A stretch of DNA of 64,000 nucleotides from Pedobacter sp. KBS0701 (GCF_005938645.2 NZ_CP042171.1:5890001-5954000), one strand, 5' to 3'; numbered from the stretch's first letter, positions 1 through 9,086 are shown. Numbers and translations: made by a program. The notes: generated by a model from the sequence alone, not told the origin.

Positions 1-762
1 CGTAATCATATTTCCGCCTTTGGCAATTGCAAGATACTGGTAATTGAACTCGCGGAAAATAAAGGCCCGGGTAATGCACGGAATATCGGTTTTGCTGCTA
101 CTCATTGTGAATTAGTTAGTTTTTTAGATGCTGATGACGAATATCATCCACAGCTGCTGGAAATAGCAACACATGCATTTAGAGTGCATCAGCTCGATTT
201 TATGGTGCTTAATATCACTTTTATGCCAGGTAATGAGATATATCCTGACCTGAAGCCATTAAAAAAGTACCTGGAACCGCTTGATGCAGATCTATATCTG
301 ATTAAAAATCCTTTGATGGCAGTTAGCGATCCGCATTTTATAATTGGGGTTGGAAGTAATGTGATTACACGAAGTAAATGGATCGCCTCTAACCGATACC
401 AGGCAGAAGCCCAGCTAAATGAAGGTGTCGATTTTTGGTACCGGGTACTAAAAGGAATACTGAACTCGGTGCCAGGTAAAATAGCCCTGCAAACTGGTGG
501 TTATCTTTATGTTAACGAGGTCCCCGGGAGCCTTTCGAGGAAAAAATATAGCCATTTTAAACAGATCGAATTGCCACCGGTAATTTCAAGGTATGTAGAC
601 AGTAAAGATAAACACGACCGCCTGTTGATGGGCATGATCGGTGAACGCTGGTATAAATACGCCCTACAAAATTTACCATCCGATACCCAAAGAGCACGTT
701 TTTTATGGCATTACCGAAGTTTATTGCCGAAATATATTGGCTATCTGCTCATCAAAAGATAA
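1..762 (+). CDS. GT2-family glycosyltransferase, 5' partial
   Basis: The reading frame is open from the first base, so the gene starts upstream of the window; the ATG at 184 is internal. The visible N-terminal part reads NKGPGNARNIG followed by FLDADDEYHP, the nucleotide-sugar binding core and DxDD metal-binding region of GT-A fold family 2 glycosyltransferases. Known family role: transfer of a sugar from an NDP-sugar to a surface glycan or lipid acceptor at the cytoplasmic face of the membrane. No membrane segment is obvious in the visible part. A PaaK-like gene follows after 9 bases, so the two are probably co-transcribed. Donor and acceptor cannot be told from the sequence. Confidence 0.88.
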   Translation, partial: RNHISAFGNCKILVIELAENKGPGNARNIGFAATHCELVSFLDADDEYHPQLLEIATHAFRVHQLDFMVLNITFMPGNEIYPDLKPLKKYLEPLDADLYLIKNPLMAVSDPHFIIGVGSNVITRSKWIASNRYQAEAQLNEGVDFWYRVLKGILNSVPGKIALQTGGYLYVNEVPGSLSRKKYSHFKQIELPPVISRYVDSKDKHDRLLMGMIGERWYKYALQNLPSDTQRARFLWHYRSLLPKYIGYLLIKR

Positions 763-771
763 ATTTTAAAA

Positions 772-1935
772 ATGATCGATCCTCTCCTTAATCAATATTA
801 TCAGATTGTTAGGCAATCTGATCTTTTCAGGTTCTATTATCTTGATCATGAAGATTATCGAAGCGCTCCCTTAATAGGTAAAAAGGAATTGATTAATCTT
901 TTAAATGATTATTTTGATCTGCATAGCCAGAAAGAAGGTGTTTATCTGGTGCGTTCTGGCGGATCTACTCAAAAACCGCTGGTTTTTCCGGTTGATATTG
1001 CAGAAAATCTCGAACAGCGTGCAATACTGGCCTCCGCATTAAAACAAGCTGGAGTATTTACCCCAAAAACCATCGCCCTCAATATGTTTGGTTATATGGA
1101 TATGTACCGCACTGCTGCCATTATGGACGATCTTTTGGAACGTTGCAGTGCAACCACATTGGTAGCCAGTGCCGGCTTACCTTACGAAGACGCCTACCAG
1201 ATGGCGCTGAATTTCAGGCCCAATTTATTATTAGGTACACCCTCAAAATTATTCCTTTTTGCGCAATACCTTAAAAAGCATCAGCTTAGTTTGTCAATCA
1301 CCAATCTTGTGTTTGGTGGCGAGTTTTTGCCGCCCTCACATATCAAACTTTTCGAGGATGTTTTCGGAACCCGGCAGATCTATTCATTATACGGTTCTGC
1401 AGAAACCGGGATATGGGCCTGGTGCGATTATAGCCGTTCGCCATCATTGTTCAGGGTAATTCACGGGCTGGTAGTGGAGCCAAACGATCCGGGTGCTGAT
1501 GGCTATGGTTCCCTCCTGGTGAGCAATCTATTCCGTAAACGTTTCCCAATCTTTAGGTACAATACAGGCGATATCGGTAAATGGGTTGAAGTTGACGGCC
1601 AACCTTATTTGGAATTAAAAGGGAGATCTTCCAATTCTTTTATGTTTAACGAGTGTAACTATGAACTGGATGATTTTAATGCAGTTTTAACAGATGTTGA
1701 ACGGTTTCAGATACAGATCACACCTTATGAAGGGCATACCGCAATAAAATTTATGCTGATAGCTGATGTAGCCAATAACGATAAAGCAGCCTATATTGAG
1801 TTAAAGCTTCAAGAGATAAATGAGGTGTTTGGTTACAAAGTGAGAAATTTAGAGGTTTTAGCGGGTATGGATTTAGATCTTTATACCAATGCCATTACTG
1901 GTAAAACACATGTGATTGTCGATCATCGGATTTGA
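772..1935 (+). CDS. PaaK-like AMP-dependent ligase (phenylacetate-CoA ligase family)
   Basis: 387 aa. Motifs of the ANL adenylating superfamily appear in order: a glycine-rich phosphate loop RSGGSTQKPL (61-70), YGSAETG (207-213, the YGxTE motif), RYNTGDIG (262-269, the ribose-binding Asp), and NAITGKT near the C-terminus with a candidate catalytic Lys at 378. The family activates a carboxylate as the acyl-adenylate, usually then passing it to CoA. At 387 aa it is shorter than classical PaaK (about 430), and substrate residues cannot be read. Its place 9 bases after a glycosyltransferase suggests a role in decorating a glycan or making a natural product rather than phenylacetate breakdown; that is inference. 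Confidence 0.72.
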   Translation: MIDPLLNQYYQIVRQSDLFRFYYLDHEDYRSAPLIGKKELINLLNDYFDLHSQKEGVYLVRSGGSTQKPLVFPVDIAENLEQRAILASALKQAGVFTPKTIALNMFGYMDMYRTAAIMDDLLERCSATTLVASAGLPYEDAYQMALNFRPNLLLGTPSKLFLFAQYLKKHQLSLSITNLVFGGEFLPPSHIKLFEDVFGTRQIYSLYGSAETGIWAWCDYSRSPSLFRVIHGLVVEPNDPGADGYGSLLVSNLFRKRFPIFRYNTGDIGKWVEVDGQPYLELKGRSSNSFMFNECNYELDDFNAVLTDVERFQIQITPYEGHTAIKFMLIADVANNDKAAYIELKLQEINEVFGYKVRNLEVLAGMDLDLYTNAITGKTHVIVDHRI

Positions 1936-1968
1936 TATTGACTTTTGGCGGATTCTGCGGATTTCATA

Positions 1969-1984
1969 CCCTGTTTCCAGAATG
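1969..1984 (-). repeat. Fragment resembling the anticodon/T-arm region of tRNA-Glu
   Basis: The 16 bases CCCTGTTTCCAGAATG also occur inside both intact tRNA-Glu genes (at 4535-4550 and 9300-9315). Here they stand alone, about 40 bases before the separate tRNA-Glu 3' remnant at 2025, in the opposite order from that in a real tRNA gene. A rearranged relic is the simplest reading; chance cannot be ruled out for 16 bases. Confidence 0.5.
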
Positions 1985-1992
1985 GAATGGAC

Positions 1993-2023
1993 AAAAAAAG
2001 CCGCTTCAAGTAGAAGCGGCTTT
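1993..2023 (-). terminator. Rho-independent terminator beside the tRNA-Glu remnant
   Basis: Perfect 11-bp stem AAAGCCGCTTC/GAAGCGGCTTT with a 5-base loop. On the minus strand the stem runs into seven T, so it ends minus-strand transcription (the tRNA-Glu orientation). It may also stop plus-strand readthrough from the ligase gene ending at 1935. Both intact tRNA-Glu genes have a hairpin in the same relative place. Confidence 0.75.
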
Positions 2024-2024
2024 C

Positions 2025-2042
2025 GTAGCCCGTAGGGGAATC
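2025..2042 (-). repeat. 3' end remnant of tRNA-Glu, candidate attachment-site copy
   Basis: GTAGCCCGTAGGGGAATC is identical to the 3' acceptor and T-arm end of the two intact tRNA-Glu genes (4513-4530 and 9278-9295). Only the terminal 17 tRNA bases plus one flanking base survive. A short 3' tRNA end left as a direct repeat is what site-specific integration into a tRNA gene produces, although no integrase remains nearby. It bounds the segment that carries the beta-helix gene. Confidence 0.7.
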
Positions 2043-2245
2043 TTTCCACCGGAATTTCAATTCTTTATCAGTGTTTTACAGATTCACCAATCCGGTTACC
2101 CCACATGCTAACTTAAGAGACTGATTTTTATGGTGATATCCGTGTCTTTTCATTTTTGGAAAATTTCTACTTTTGAAAAACCAAACTATAATAAGAAACC
2201 ATGTAAGAGGCTCTATTTGTTAGTATGATCAATTTGTAATATAAC

Positions 2246-4108
2246 TTAAATCCAGCTACCGAATTTATATACCTTTATTTCTTTGTTCGTTGGATTTATC
2301 CAGACGAGATCATCTTTTAAATTCACAACAGGTTCTTCTGGAGTTATCAAAAGCATATCATTTGCTCTTTTTGTATTAGTCCATTGCCCAATTTGCTCGG
2401 CAATAAACCAATGATTATTATGATACTCAAGTGTTAATTTGCTTCCGATTTCTCGAGATGATAAGTTCCCTCCTACAACATTTGGTAAGATATTATTTGC
2501 GTCAGAAACTATTGTCATCCAATTATTGCTTTCAACGAGAAAACTTATGCGTTGTCCCTCCGTGTACTGTTCATTTCTAATGTAATATATAGGATTATCT
2601 GACAAGCCAAGATTTGTATACACCGTAAAAAATCTGCCATAGGTTACGATCTGGACAGCCGTCGAAGTTTCCCAATAAAATCCTTTTAAAATATTTCTGA
2701 TATCAGAAAGCACTAATCCTTTTTTAGCCTGTATATATTTTACATCGGAATCTAAGATGGATAGATATATAGATTTTGTGTTTGGGTTTGTACTATCTAT
2801 TACAATTGGGATCGTTGTGTCATCTCCAACCTCCGTTTTTCTTATTGTCAAATTGTGAATATTGATTCCTACATTTCGATAGTCATTAACCGGATCTTCT
2901 TTAATAATATTTATACCATTCCTATAATAAAAAAAATCGCTGCGTGAAGTATTCCAATTCGTCAATATTGGATTGAGAATATTGAGAGTTAACGTTCCTT
3001 CCTTTCCAAAGTTTGATATCAACAACGCGCCCTGTTTATTATTTTGCCAGACTGGGTTTAGTAAATTGATACTTCCTACTAAGCCATCGCGCACATTAGG
3101 TATGAAAAAACCATGCTTACTGCTGTCATCGATATGCTTTGAAATTGAAATATCAATATTAGGGTTATTTTCTATAGTAATGTCGCTGCTGAAAAACAAC
3201 ATGATACCTGACCCAGCATTTTTGGAAGTAAATGGATCGTTAATTACTATGTTGTCGATTACAATCGGCATCCCACCCAATCCCTCTGGTTCAATATCTA
3301 TTCCAGCCTCGGGGGCAGCTCCATTGGTATTGAATATTTTCGGGTTATTTAATGTTACATTTTTCGTTGATGTAATGGAGATACCGTTCCTACGGACATT
3401 GTCAATGAAAGCATTATTTATAGTAACTTTATTCGTCGAAATTGTCGAAGTTGTATCTAAATACTGATTTCCTATGTAAATGCCATCGCCCCAACAATTG
3501 CTAATTACGGGATTTTCTATAACAATATCTTCCGAATTTGTTATCGAGATTCCATGTCCCCATTCTCCTGAGATTCCAATGTGATGGACTCGCTCACCCA
3601 CAATTCGTGGATTTACTATCCGCACATTTCTTATATTATAAATATTTAATAACCGATAATTGGGAGATGATGAGGGTAGTGCTATTATTTTCCCAAGAGG
3701 GTTGAAAACAAGTTTGCTATTGCTCTTTAATTGGATTCCCGAATTATCATTATCTGCACTTATGTAATAAGATTTACTAATAGATACTGACAAACAGACT
3801 TCGATGCACTTTGTAATTGCACCCGCATTATCCACTAACGAGTTGGCAACTGCTCCAAAATATTGAACATCTACTTGCCCCTCAAAATTATGTTTTAGCT
3901 TAATACCTCCTACGTTAAAAACGCTACCACCATCATCTTCTTCGGTTGTATCAGTTAAGAAGTAATTTATTGGATAGGGTGTGTCATCTTTTACGTAATA
4001 ACCCAATAAGATTACTCCTAAATATTGTCCGCTTTCCAGGCTGGCTATATTTTCAGCTGATAAATTTCTTAATTGTTGAACATTCTCCACGAAGATAAAT
4101 TGGCTCAT
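2246..4108 (-). CDS. Right-handed parallel beta-helix protein (pectate-lyase-fold or tailspike-like)
   Basis: 620 aa without signal peptide or membrane segment. The N-terminal 80 residues are followed by DVQYFGAVAN, like the DVKDFGA entry motif of pectate-lyase-3/tailspike beta-helix proteins. Then come many irregular repeats of about 20-25 residues rich in Asn, Ile, Val and Gly (VIENPVISN, VTINNAFIDN, ITIENNPNIDIS), the look of a beta-helix to about residue 400. The C-terminal part is probably a small beta domain. Such proteins bind or cleave polysaccharides, often as phage tailspikes. The gene stands alone between a tRNA-Glu remnant and an intact tRNA-Glu gene and is AT-rich, so acquisition is likely. 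No catalytic residues are assigned. Confidence 0.6.
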   Translation of the reverse strand: MSQFIFVENVQQLRNLSAENIASLESGQYLGVILLGYYVKDDTPYPINYFLTDTTEEDDGGSVFNVGGIKLKHNFEGQVDVQYFGAVANSLVDNAGAITKCIEVCLSVSISKSYYISADNDNSGIQLKSNSKLVFNPLGKIIALPSSSPNYRLLNIYNIRNVRIVNPRIVGERVHHIGISGEWGHGISITNSEDIVIENPVISNCWGDGIYIGNQYLDTTSTISTNKVTINNAFIDNVRRNGISITSTKNVTLNNPKIFNTNGAAPEAGIDIEPEGLGGMPIVIDNIVINDPFTSKNAGSGIMLFFSSDITIENNPNIDISISKHIDDSSKHGFFIPNVRDGLVGSINLLNPVWQNNKQGALLISNFGKEGTLTLNILNPILTNWNTSRSDFFYYRNGINIIKEDPVNDYRNVGINIHNLTIRKTEVGDDTTIPIVIDSTNPNTKSIYLSILDSDVKYIQAKKGLVLSDIRNILKGFYWETSTAVQIVTYGRFFTVYTNLGLSDNPIYYIRNEQYTEGQRISFLVESNNWMTIVSDANNILPNVVGGNLSSREIGSKLTLEYHNNHWFIAEQIGQWTNTKRANDMLLITPEEPVVNLKDDLVWINPTNKEIKVYKFGSWI

Positions 4109-4171
4109 ATTAACATCTTTTGATTTCTGAAATTAGCGAAATATACCTGTAAAATCAAAGGTTAAAGTTAG

Positions 4172-4348
4172 AGTTATAAAAAGGCCAAAAGGATCAGTTA
4201 CATACTAGAGCTTGAAAAAATTGAAGAATTAGAAGAAATTGGTAAAGCAAGCAGTGAAAAAACAAGTAAGTGGGAAAGACTCTCAAAGCATCTTCTAAAA
4301 TTAGCTAGCTTAAGTGAGCTTTACGGAAAAACTCGTACAATTGACTAG
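4172..4348 (+). pseudogene. Possible gene remnant, helix-rich C-terminal fragment
   Basis: An open frame of 58 codons without a start codon, bounded by a TAG at 4169-4171 and ending at TAG 4346-4348. The translation is highly charged and helix-like (ILELEKIEELEEIGKASSEK, then SKHLLKLASLSELYGKT). No family recognised. It lies in the tRNA-bounded accessory segment, so a decayed gene end is plausible, but an accidental frame is possible. Confidence 0.3.
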
Positions 4349-4451
4349 CATCGGCTCGTTAGAGGGTGTATTCAAACATAATTTCTTATTCTGATGGAGT
4401 ATTTAGAACATTTAGCATCAACAAAATGCTTTCTTAACTATTTGAATTTCA

Positions 4452-4487
4452 ATGAAAAAGGGCTGCTCTTGGTAGAACAACCCTTGT
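4452..4487 (-). terminator. Terminator after tRNA-Glu copy 1
   Basis: Around 4455-4485 an AAGGGCTGCTCT/AGAACAACCCTT hairpin forms with two wobble pairs and a 4-base loop; on the minus strand it leads into a run of T. It lies about 30 bases past the 3' end of the tRNA-Glu gene at 4514 and occupies the same place as the hairpins at 1993-2023 and 9221-9257. Confidence 0.6.
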
Positions 4488-4513
4488 CTTTTCTGGGGAA
4501 AAATCCCCTTCCG

Positions 4514-4585
4514 TAGCCCGTAGGGGAATCGAACCCCTGTTTCCAGAATGAAAATCTGGCGTCCTCACCCCTAGACGAACGGGCC
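4514..4585 (-). tRNA. tRNA-Glu(TTC), copy 1
   Basis: 72 bases, CCA not encoded. On the minus strand the acceptor stem is GGCCCGT/ACGGGCT with a G1:U72 wobble and discriminator A; the anticodon arm CCAGA-TTTTCAT-TCTGG gives anticodon TTC; the T-arm contains GGTTCGATTCC. Identical to the copy at 9279-9350. It lies downstream of an initiator tRNA gene in the same orientation, 75 bases away, and ahead of a terminator. Confidence 0.97.
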
Positions 4586-4660
4586 ATTAATCTGAGTTTT
4601 GACTTTGGAGTCTTTAGTTTGGAGTTACTCCGAACTTAAAACTCTCAACTCCCGACTTCT

Positions 4661-4736
<76 letters not shown>

Positions 4737-4771
4737 CTCTATAGCTTCAATTTTCTTTGTTTGAAGGAGTG

Positions 4772-4801
4772 CAAAGGTATATAATATTTTTGCTTTTCAA
4801 A
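4772..4801 (-). promoter_or_regulatory. Bacteroidetes-type promoter of the fMet-Glu tRNA unit, copy 1
   Basis: On the minus strand TTTG (4798-4801), an 18-base spacer and TACCTTTG (4772-4779) match the Bacteroidetes sigma consensus TTTG-N17-23-TAnnTTTG. The tRNA-fMet 5' end is 35 bases downstream. Confidence 0.75.
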
Positions 4802-5421
4802 AGGCTTCACAAACTTTTATTAGATATTTAAATTATCTGCTTGATTTTTAGTGTATTATTTTTGCTGCAGCTGATTTTTTACTGCTCTTGTAAAAGGGAA
4901 ATAAAGAAAAGAACTTACCTATCCAAATTGATCCTCAATTTTAATCTCATCGGAAATAATCTCGGTTTCGCATCTCCTGCAAAGTGTTTCTGGTGTTAGC
5001 TTTAGTTATAATGGCATTAAACAAGCTGGTACGTGTAGGGAATTGTCTTTTGTATAATTAATAAGATAAATGCAGTTAGCTTATAGATGTTATGATTTGT
5101 TTGTGCGCGAAGAATTGAAGTTCTTTATTGAACATTTGAACTGCTAATTTAACGAAAATTGCCCTACACTAAAATTATAAGCCAATACATTTGAACTGCT
5201 AATCAAATAGTTAATTTGGGTTTTAAATGCTTTAAATTCCCCTGGTTTGCCAATTTTAATATCCTTAATTACTTGTACTGGCTAAAAATGTGTGCTTTAA
5301 GTGTAAATGTATTCAGTTTTACATCGAGTAAATATGTATTTTTTGTTTTTAGTTATGGTATTATAAAATATATGATTTTTGTATGTTAATTAACTGGTTA
5401 TAATTGTAAATAAAAAGGGTT
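4802..5421. other. AT-rich intergenic stretch with a 17-base direct repeat
   Basis: No gene recognised. ACATTTGAACTGCTAAT occurs at 5132-5148 and again at 5187-5203. Both copies lie in a very AT-rich tract upstream of the small frame at 5422 and the GH30 gene. This could be a regulatory region or part of the insertion boundary; nothing more can be supported. Confidence 0.4.
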
Positions 5422-5589
5422 ATGAATAATTACAGCTATTCACATACCTATTTGCAAATGGTAGCCAGGCAGAAATATCTGTCAGCATATATGGTATTCA
5501 ACAAAATTCCGGAGACTAAAAGAAAGGAGGAGCATTCAAGTAAGTACCTTTATAAAAAAAAATCAAAATTAGTGACTATCTATCTTTAA
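5422..5589 (+). CDS. Hypothetical small basic protein upstream of the GH30 gene
   Basis: 55 codons from ATG to TAA, starting MNNYSYSHTYLQMVARQKYL and ending in a Lys-rich tail (KYLYKKKSKLVTIYL). No signal peptide, membrane segment or known family. It ends 20 bases before the GH30 start, in the same direction. The coding status is uncertain because the region is otherwise non-coding. Confidence 0.25.
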   Translation: MNNYSYSHTYLQMVARQKYLSAYMVFNKIPETKRKEEHSSKYLYKKKSKLVTIYL

Positions 5590-5609
5590 AAAACCTTAAT
5601 CAAACCATT

Positions 5610-6797
5610 ATGAAATTTAAAATTTGTGTTATCGCTATTACGGTATTTTTACTACTCGGCTGTTCAAAAGAAAAACAGCAAATTGAAGAAAATATTGAAC
5701 CACAGTTAAAAGGATTGGCATCTATTGATGGCAATACCTATTATCAAACCATTGATGGGTTGGGCTTTTCCAGTGCGTGGTGTGGTACGCTTACTACAGC
5801 CAAAAATGATGCACTTTATAATACACTGGGTTTTTCTTTGTTAAGGGTTCGTTTCGACCAGAATAATGCATGGGCAGATGAAACGAACAATGCCGCTGCG
5901 GCACATGCCCGGGGCGCTAAAGTATTAGGCTGCCCCTGGAAAATACCTGCTGCTTACCGATCAGGCAATACCATTCCATCTAACCAGTACATTAATTTCT
6001 GCAATTGGCTGGGTAGCGCTGCTTCAGCCATAAACTGTGATTTTGTATCTATAAAAAATGAGCCTGATGGCTCTTCGGAAGATGGAAATTTGGATGGAAA
6101 CCAGATACGTGATATTATTAAAGCTGGCGGATCAAATATTGGCAAACCCATTGTTTGTGCTGATGCTATTAATTTTAACGATACCTATACTGACCCAACA
6201 CTGAACGATGCAGCCGCTGTCGCTAAAATTTCTTATGTTTCCGGGCATCTTTATGGTGGTGGTAATTATGTGCACCAAAATGCGCTTAATAAAGGAAAAC
6301 GCATTTGGATGACAGAATACTATGTTGAAAATAGCCGTGACAATATGGATAACTGTTTAGTTTTAGCTAAAAACATTAATGATTGTATGAACAATCAATT
6401 TAGTGCGTACTACTTTTGGTGGGTTAATGACAATGATGCAAGCGTTAACCTGGTTAATCAAAGTGGTACAATTTACAAAGCCGGCTACACCGGCGGCCAG
6501 TTTGCCAAATGGATAAGGCCAGGAAAACAAAGAATAGCCTGTACCTATAATCCTACCCCTAGTGTTTATTTAACAGCCTACCGGGGAGGTGGATTGGTCA
6601 TCGTGGCTGTTAATACAGGCACTTCCGCAGTAAGCCAGTCTTTTTCGGTTGCTAACGTTAGTGGCGTTGGTTCGCTGAATATTCATCGTACATCTAGTAA
6701 TGAAAACATGTCTTCAATAGGATTAGTTGCTGTTTCGGGTAATGCATTTACGTATACGCTTCCTGCTAAAAGTATTACTACCTTTCACCAGTTTTAG
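5610..6797 (+). CDS. GH30-family glycoside hydrolase lipoprotein (xylanase-like)
   Basis: 395 aa. A short signal peptide ends in the lipobox LLGC (Cys18). The catalytic (beta/alpha)8 domain begins with YQTIDGLGFSSAW, the typical opening of GH30. The acid/base Glu is in SIKNEPD (Glu151) and the nucleophile Glu in RIWMTEYY (Glu236). The C-terminal part (about 295-395) is the beta-sandwich packed on the barrel in this family. Known activities include glucuronoxylan endo-xylanase and beta-1,6-glucan hydrolysis; overall look and length fit the xylanase-like branch, but the substrate cannot be fixed. Likely surface-exposed. A secreted protease gene follows; both lie between the duplicated tRNA units. 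Confidence 0.8.
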   Translation: MKFKICVIAITVFLLLGCSKEKQQIEENIEPQLKGLASIDGNTYYQTIDGLGFSSAWCGTLTTAKNDALYNTLGFSLLRVRFDQNNAWADETNNAAAAHARGAKVLGCPWKIPAAYRSGNTIPSNQYINFCNWLGSAASAINCDFVSIKNEPDGSSEDGNLDGNQIRDIIKAGGSNIGKPIVCADAINFNDTYTDPTLNDAAAVAKISYVSGHLYGGGNYVHQNALNKGKRIWMTEYYVENSRDNMDNCLVLAKNINDCMNNQFSAYYFWWVNDNDASVNLVNQSGTIYKAGYTGGQFAKWIRPGKQRIACTYNPTPSVYLTAYRGGGLVIVAVNTGTSAVSQSFSVANVSGVGSLNIHRTSSNENMSSIGLVAVSGNAFTYTLPAKSITTFHQF

Positions 6798-6846
6798 CTG
6801 GTAGTACAGCTTATTGCAGTAAGCAACAAAATGCCGGATATCACCT

Positions 6847-6882
6847 TCATGGGCATGAAGTATTATTGTTTCATGCCCATGA
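6847..6882 (+). terminator. Inverted repeat after the GH30 gene
   Basis: A perfect 13-bp stem, TCATGGGCATGAA/TTCATGCCCATGA, with a 10-base loop, 50 bases after the GH30 stop. The T-run after it is weak (ATATTTCC), so it may terminate or stabilise the mRNA end. Confidence 0.5.
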
Positions 6883-6962
6883 TATTTCCATAATAAGATT
6901 TAAGAAAAAGCAAATTTTTATTCATGACAGTGTATGTGGCGGATTTTTATCTTAATATGTTT

Positions 6963-9086
6963 ATGAAGCTTATCTGCAATTGTTTTTTAGTACTGCTGTC
7001 AATACTTTTGTGCAGTTATTGTGCGGTTGCGCAAACTTATAATGATGCCATCCCCATGAGCCTTGCTGCCGGAATTAAGCCCCTAGAAAATTACGAAACT
7101 TTAAGCGGCAGTAGCAAAGGAAGAGCAGAGTTGTTGAGCAATAACGCATTACAAAGTTCTTCAGGTGTAAAATCTTATCAGTTTGCGGAAAGGGTAAATG
7201 TTAACCTTAATCCTGCAAATTCAGGACATTGGGATCAAACAATACATGGCAGAATTTGGCGCTTAGGCATCCATGGCGTTAATGCATATTCCATTTACCT
7301 GACTTTTAATTCCCTGAAACTATCAAAAGACGTAACGCTGTTCGTATATAACAAAGGTTTAAGGCAGTTCAGAAAGTATAATCAAAAAAACAATGTAAGC
7401 AGTCACATCTCATTGGCTCCCGTTTCCGGAGATACAATAATGCTGGAATTGAATATACCTAATGGTGTAACTGATTATGGGGGTATTCAATTATCCAAAG
7501 TATATTTAGATAGAACCGGTATTTTTAAAACAGGAACCAAAAAAGTTTCTGCAAGTACCGAGGCTTATTGCGATCAAAATATAAATTGTGAAAATGGCAT
7601 TAATTGGTTAACCGACAAAAGGGCTGTATGTAAAATTATTACCGATGGCAATCTAAGCTCGGGTACACTTATCGGTAATACATCAAAAGATAAGCAACCA
7701 TATCTTCTAACATCTTTTCATACTATTTTCGATGAAAGCCATGCAGAAGAATCTGTGTTTATATTTAATTATGAGTATGATTGCGAACAAACATCGATCA
7801 GCGACGACCAGACCATTTCTGGTGCTAAACTTGTGGCTGCAGCTGATAAACTTGACTTTTCCCTGCTCAAACTTAATGAAGTGCCTCCAGCCTCTTTTCA
7901 TCCTTATTACGCCGGTTGGGATGTAAGGGAGGTTCAACCCGAAGCTGGTGTTTGCATTCATCATCCTGGTGGCAGGTATAAACAGATTGCTATAACTTAT
8001 AATCGGCTTAATTCGGCAACGTTCAATTCGGATTATAAAGCCAATTCTTCATGGCAGGTTGTTAAATGGAATATTGGTACTACTGAGCCCGGTTCTTCCG
8101 GAGCTCCGCTATACAACCAACAGCATAGGTTGGTGGGTAATTTAACGGGTGGCTATTCTTCCTGCAATTCACAAGGTAGCGATTATTTTAATAAGTTAAG
8201 TGTTTCTTATACTTCCAGGGCAAAAATAGGAAATAAGCTGATCGAATTGCTTGATCCTGTACACCTTGGGGCAAGTTTTATGGAGGGCTACGATCCTTAT
8301 GGGTTTAATGCTGAACAATGTGATACGGTGTCTCATATCAGAGTTAAGGAGAAGACAGCTTACAGCCTGACCGAAAGGCCTTCTGATTACTTATTGGGAA
8401 ATGCTTCTGTTATGTTTGCCGAGAAATTCACCACGCCAGGCTACTTGCTTTTGCCAGGTTTTTACTTAAATATTGCGCGGTTAGGAACTTTTAATCAAAC
8501 TTCCAATATAAAAGTAAAGATATGGGGCGGCGGAAGCCTGCCCGGGCAGGAGATTTATACAAAGAACATTTTTTTGAAAGAATTAAAGGCTGGGTCGGTC
8601 AATTATATTTTGCTTGATTCTGTTCTAAAGTTAACCTCGGGCTTCTATATTGGCTACCAATTAATGGATGATAACCATAATGGGTTCGCAGTATATCATT
8701 CTGCAAATCGTGGTAAAACAGGTCCGTCGACAATGTATGTCTATGATGGTGCCTGGCACAATATTAATTCAATTGACAAAATTGATTACTCCGCTTCTAT
8801 GTCAATTGGCATCGTTGAGTGTTACGGCAAAACAGATGAATTGCGGTCTGATGCTTTATTGCTGTTTCCTAATCCATGTAGTCAATATATAAATATTAAT
8901 GTGCCCTTAACGTTTGCTATTGAGGGAGTAGATTGTTATGATATGAGTGGCCGCAAGCATGTTGTAGATTATCAACCATCCGAAGTATTCAAGCGTGTTT
9001 ACTTTAATCTTTCGCCAGGGTTATATATACTGGTTGTTAAGGGCTCGGGGCTGCAACTGTCATCCAAATTTATTGTGGCCAACTAA
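6963..9086 (+). CDS. Secreted trypsin-like serine protease with type IX secretion sorting domain
   Basis: 707 aa from ATG 6963; this start gives a classical signal peptide (MKLICNCFLVLLSILLCSYC...AQ), whereas ATG 6924 would put 13 polar residues before it. The protease domain resembles lysyl endopeptidases (chymotrypsin clan): His in LLTSFH (253), Asp in DKLDFSLLKL (298), Ser in TEPGSSGAPLYN (379), plus CIHHPGGRYKQ. The last 80 residues (LLFPNPCSQYI... ending in LSPGLYILVVKG...KFIVAN) form a type A C-terminal sorting domain, so the protein should be exported by the type IX system, of which PorV and GldJ are encoded at the other end of the window. Substrate preference is not determined. Confidence 0.82.
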   Translation: MKLICNCFLVLLSILLCSYCAVAQTYNDAIPMSLAAGIKPLENYETLSGSSKGRAELLSNNALQSSSGVKSYQFAERVNVNLNPANSGHWDQTIHGRIWRLGIHGVNAYSIYLTFNSLKLSKDVTLFVYNKGLRQFRKYNQKNNVSSHISLAPVSGDTIMLELNIPNGVTDYGGIQLSKVYLDRTGIFKTGTKKVSASTEAYCDQNINCENGINWLTDKRAVCKIITDGNLSSGTLIGNTSKDKQPYLLTSFHTIFDESHAEESVFIFNYEYDCEQTSISDDQTISGAKLVAAADKLDFSLLKLNEVPPASFHPYYAGWDVREVQPEAGVCIHHPGGRYKQIAITYNRLNSATFNSDYKANSSWQVVKWNIGTTEPGSSGAPLYNQQHRLVGNLTGGYSSCNSQGSDYFNKLSVSYTSRAKIGNKLIELLDPVHLGASFMEGYDPYGFNAEQCDTVSHIRVKEKTAYSLTERPSDYLLGNASVMFAEKFTTPGYLLLPGFYLNIARLGTFNQTSNIKVKIWGGGSLPGQEIYTKNIFLKELKAGSVNYILLDSVLKLTSGFYIGYQLMDDNHNGFAVYHSANRGKTGPSTMYVYDGAWHNINSIDKIDYSASMSIGIVECYGKTDELRSDALLLFPNPCSQYININVPLTFAIEGVDCYDMSGRKHVVDYQPSEVFKRVYFNLSPGLYILVVKGSGLQLSSKFIVAN

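Noticed and set aside
2043..2140. Possible integrase C-terminal fragment beside the tRNA-Glu remnant (minus-strand MWGNRIGESVKH)
   Set aside because: Only about 12 residues are open before a stop and no integrase motif (R-H-R-Y) can be seen.
2973..3467. 164-codon plus-strand frame inside the beta-helix gene
   Set aside because: Shadow of the repeat-rich minus-strand gene; the product has no recognisable fold.
4980..5055. Coding-like stretch (VSGVSFSYNGIKQAG) before the GH30 gene
   Set aside because: Too short, with stops on both sides and no start; the similarity to repeats of large Pedobacter surface proteins is only an impression.
7732..7926. Internal frames within the secreted protease gene
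   Set aside because: They are alternative frames of a gene with an intact catalytic triad; no independent support.
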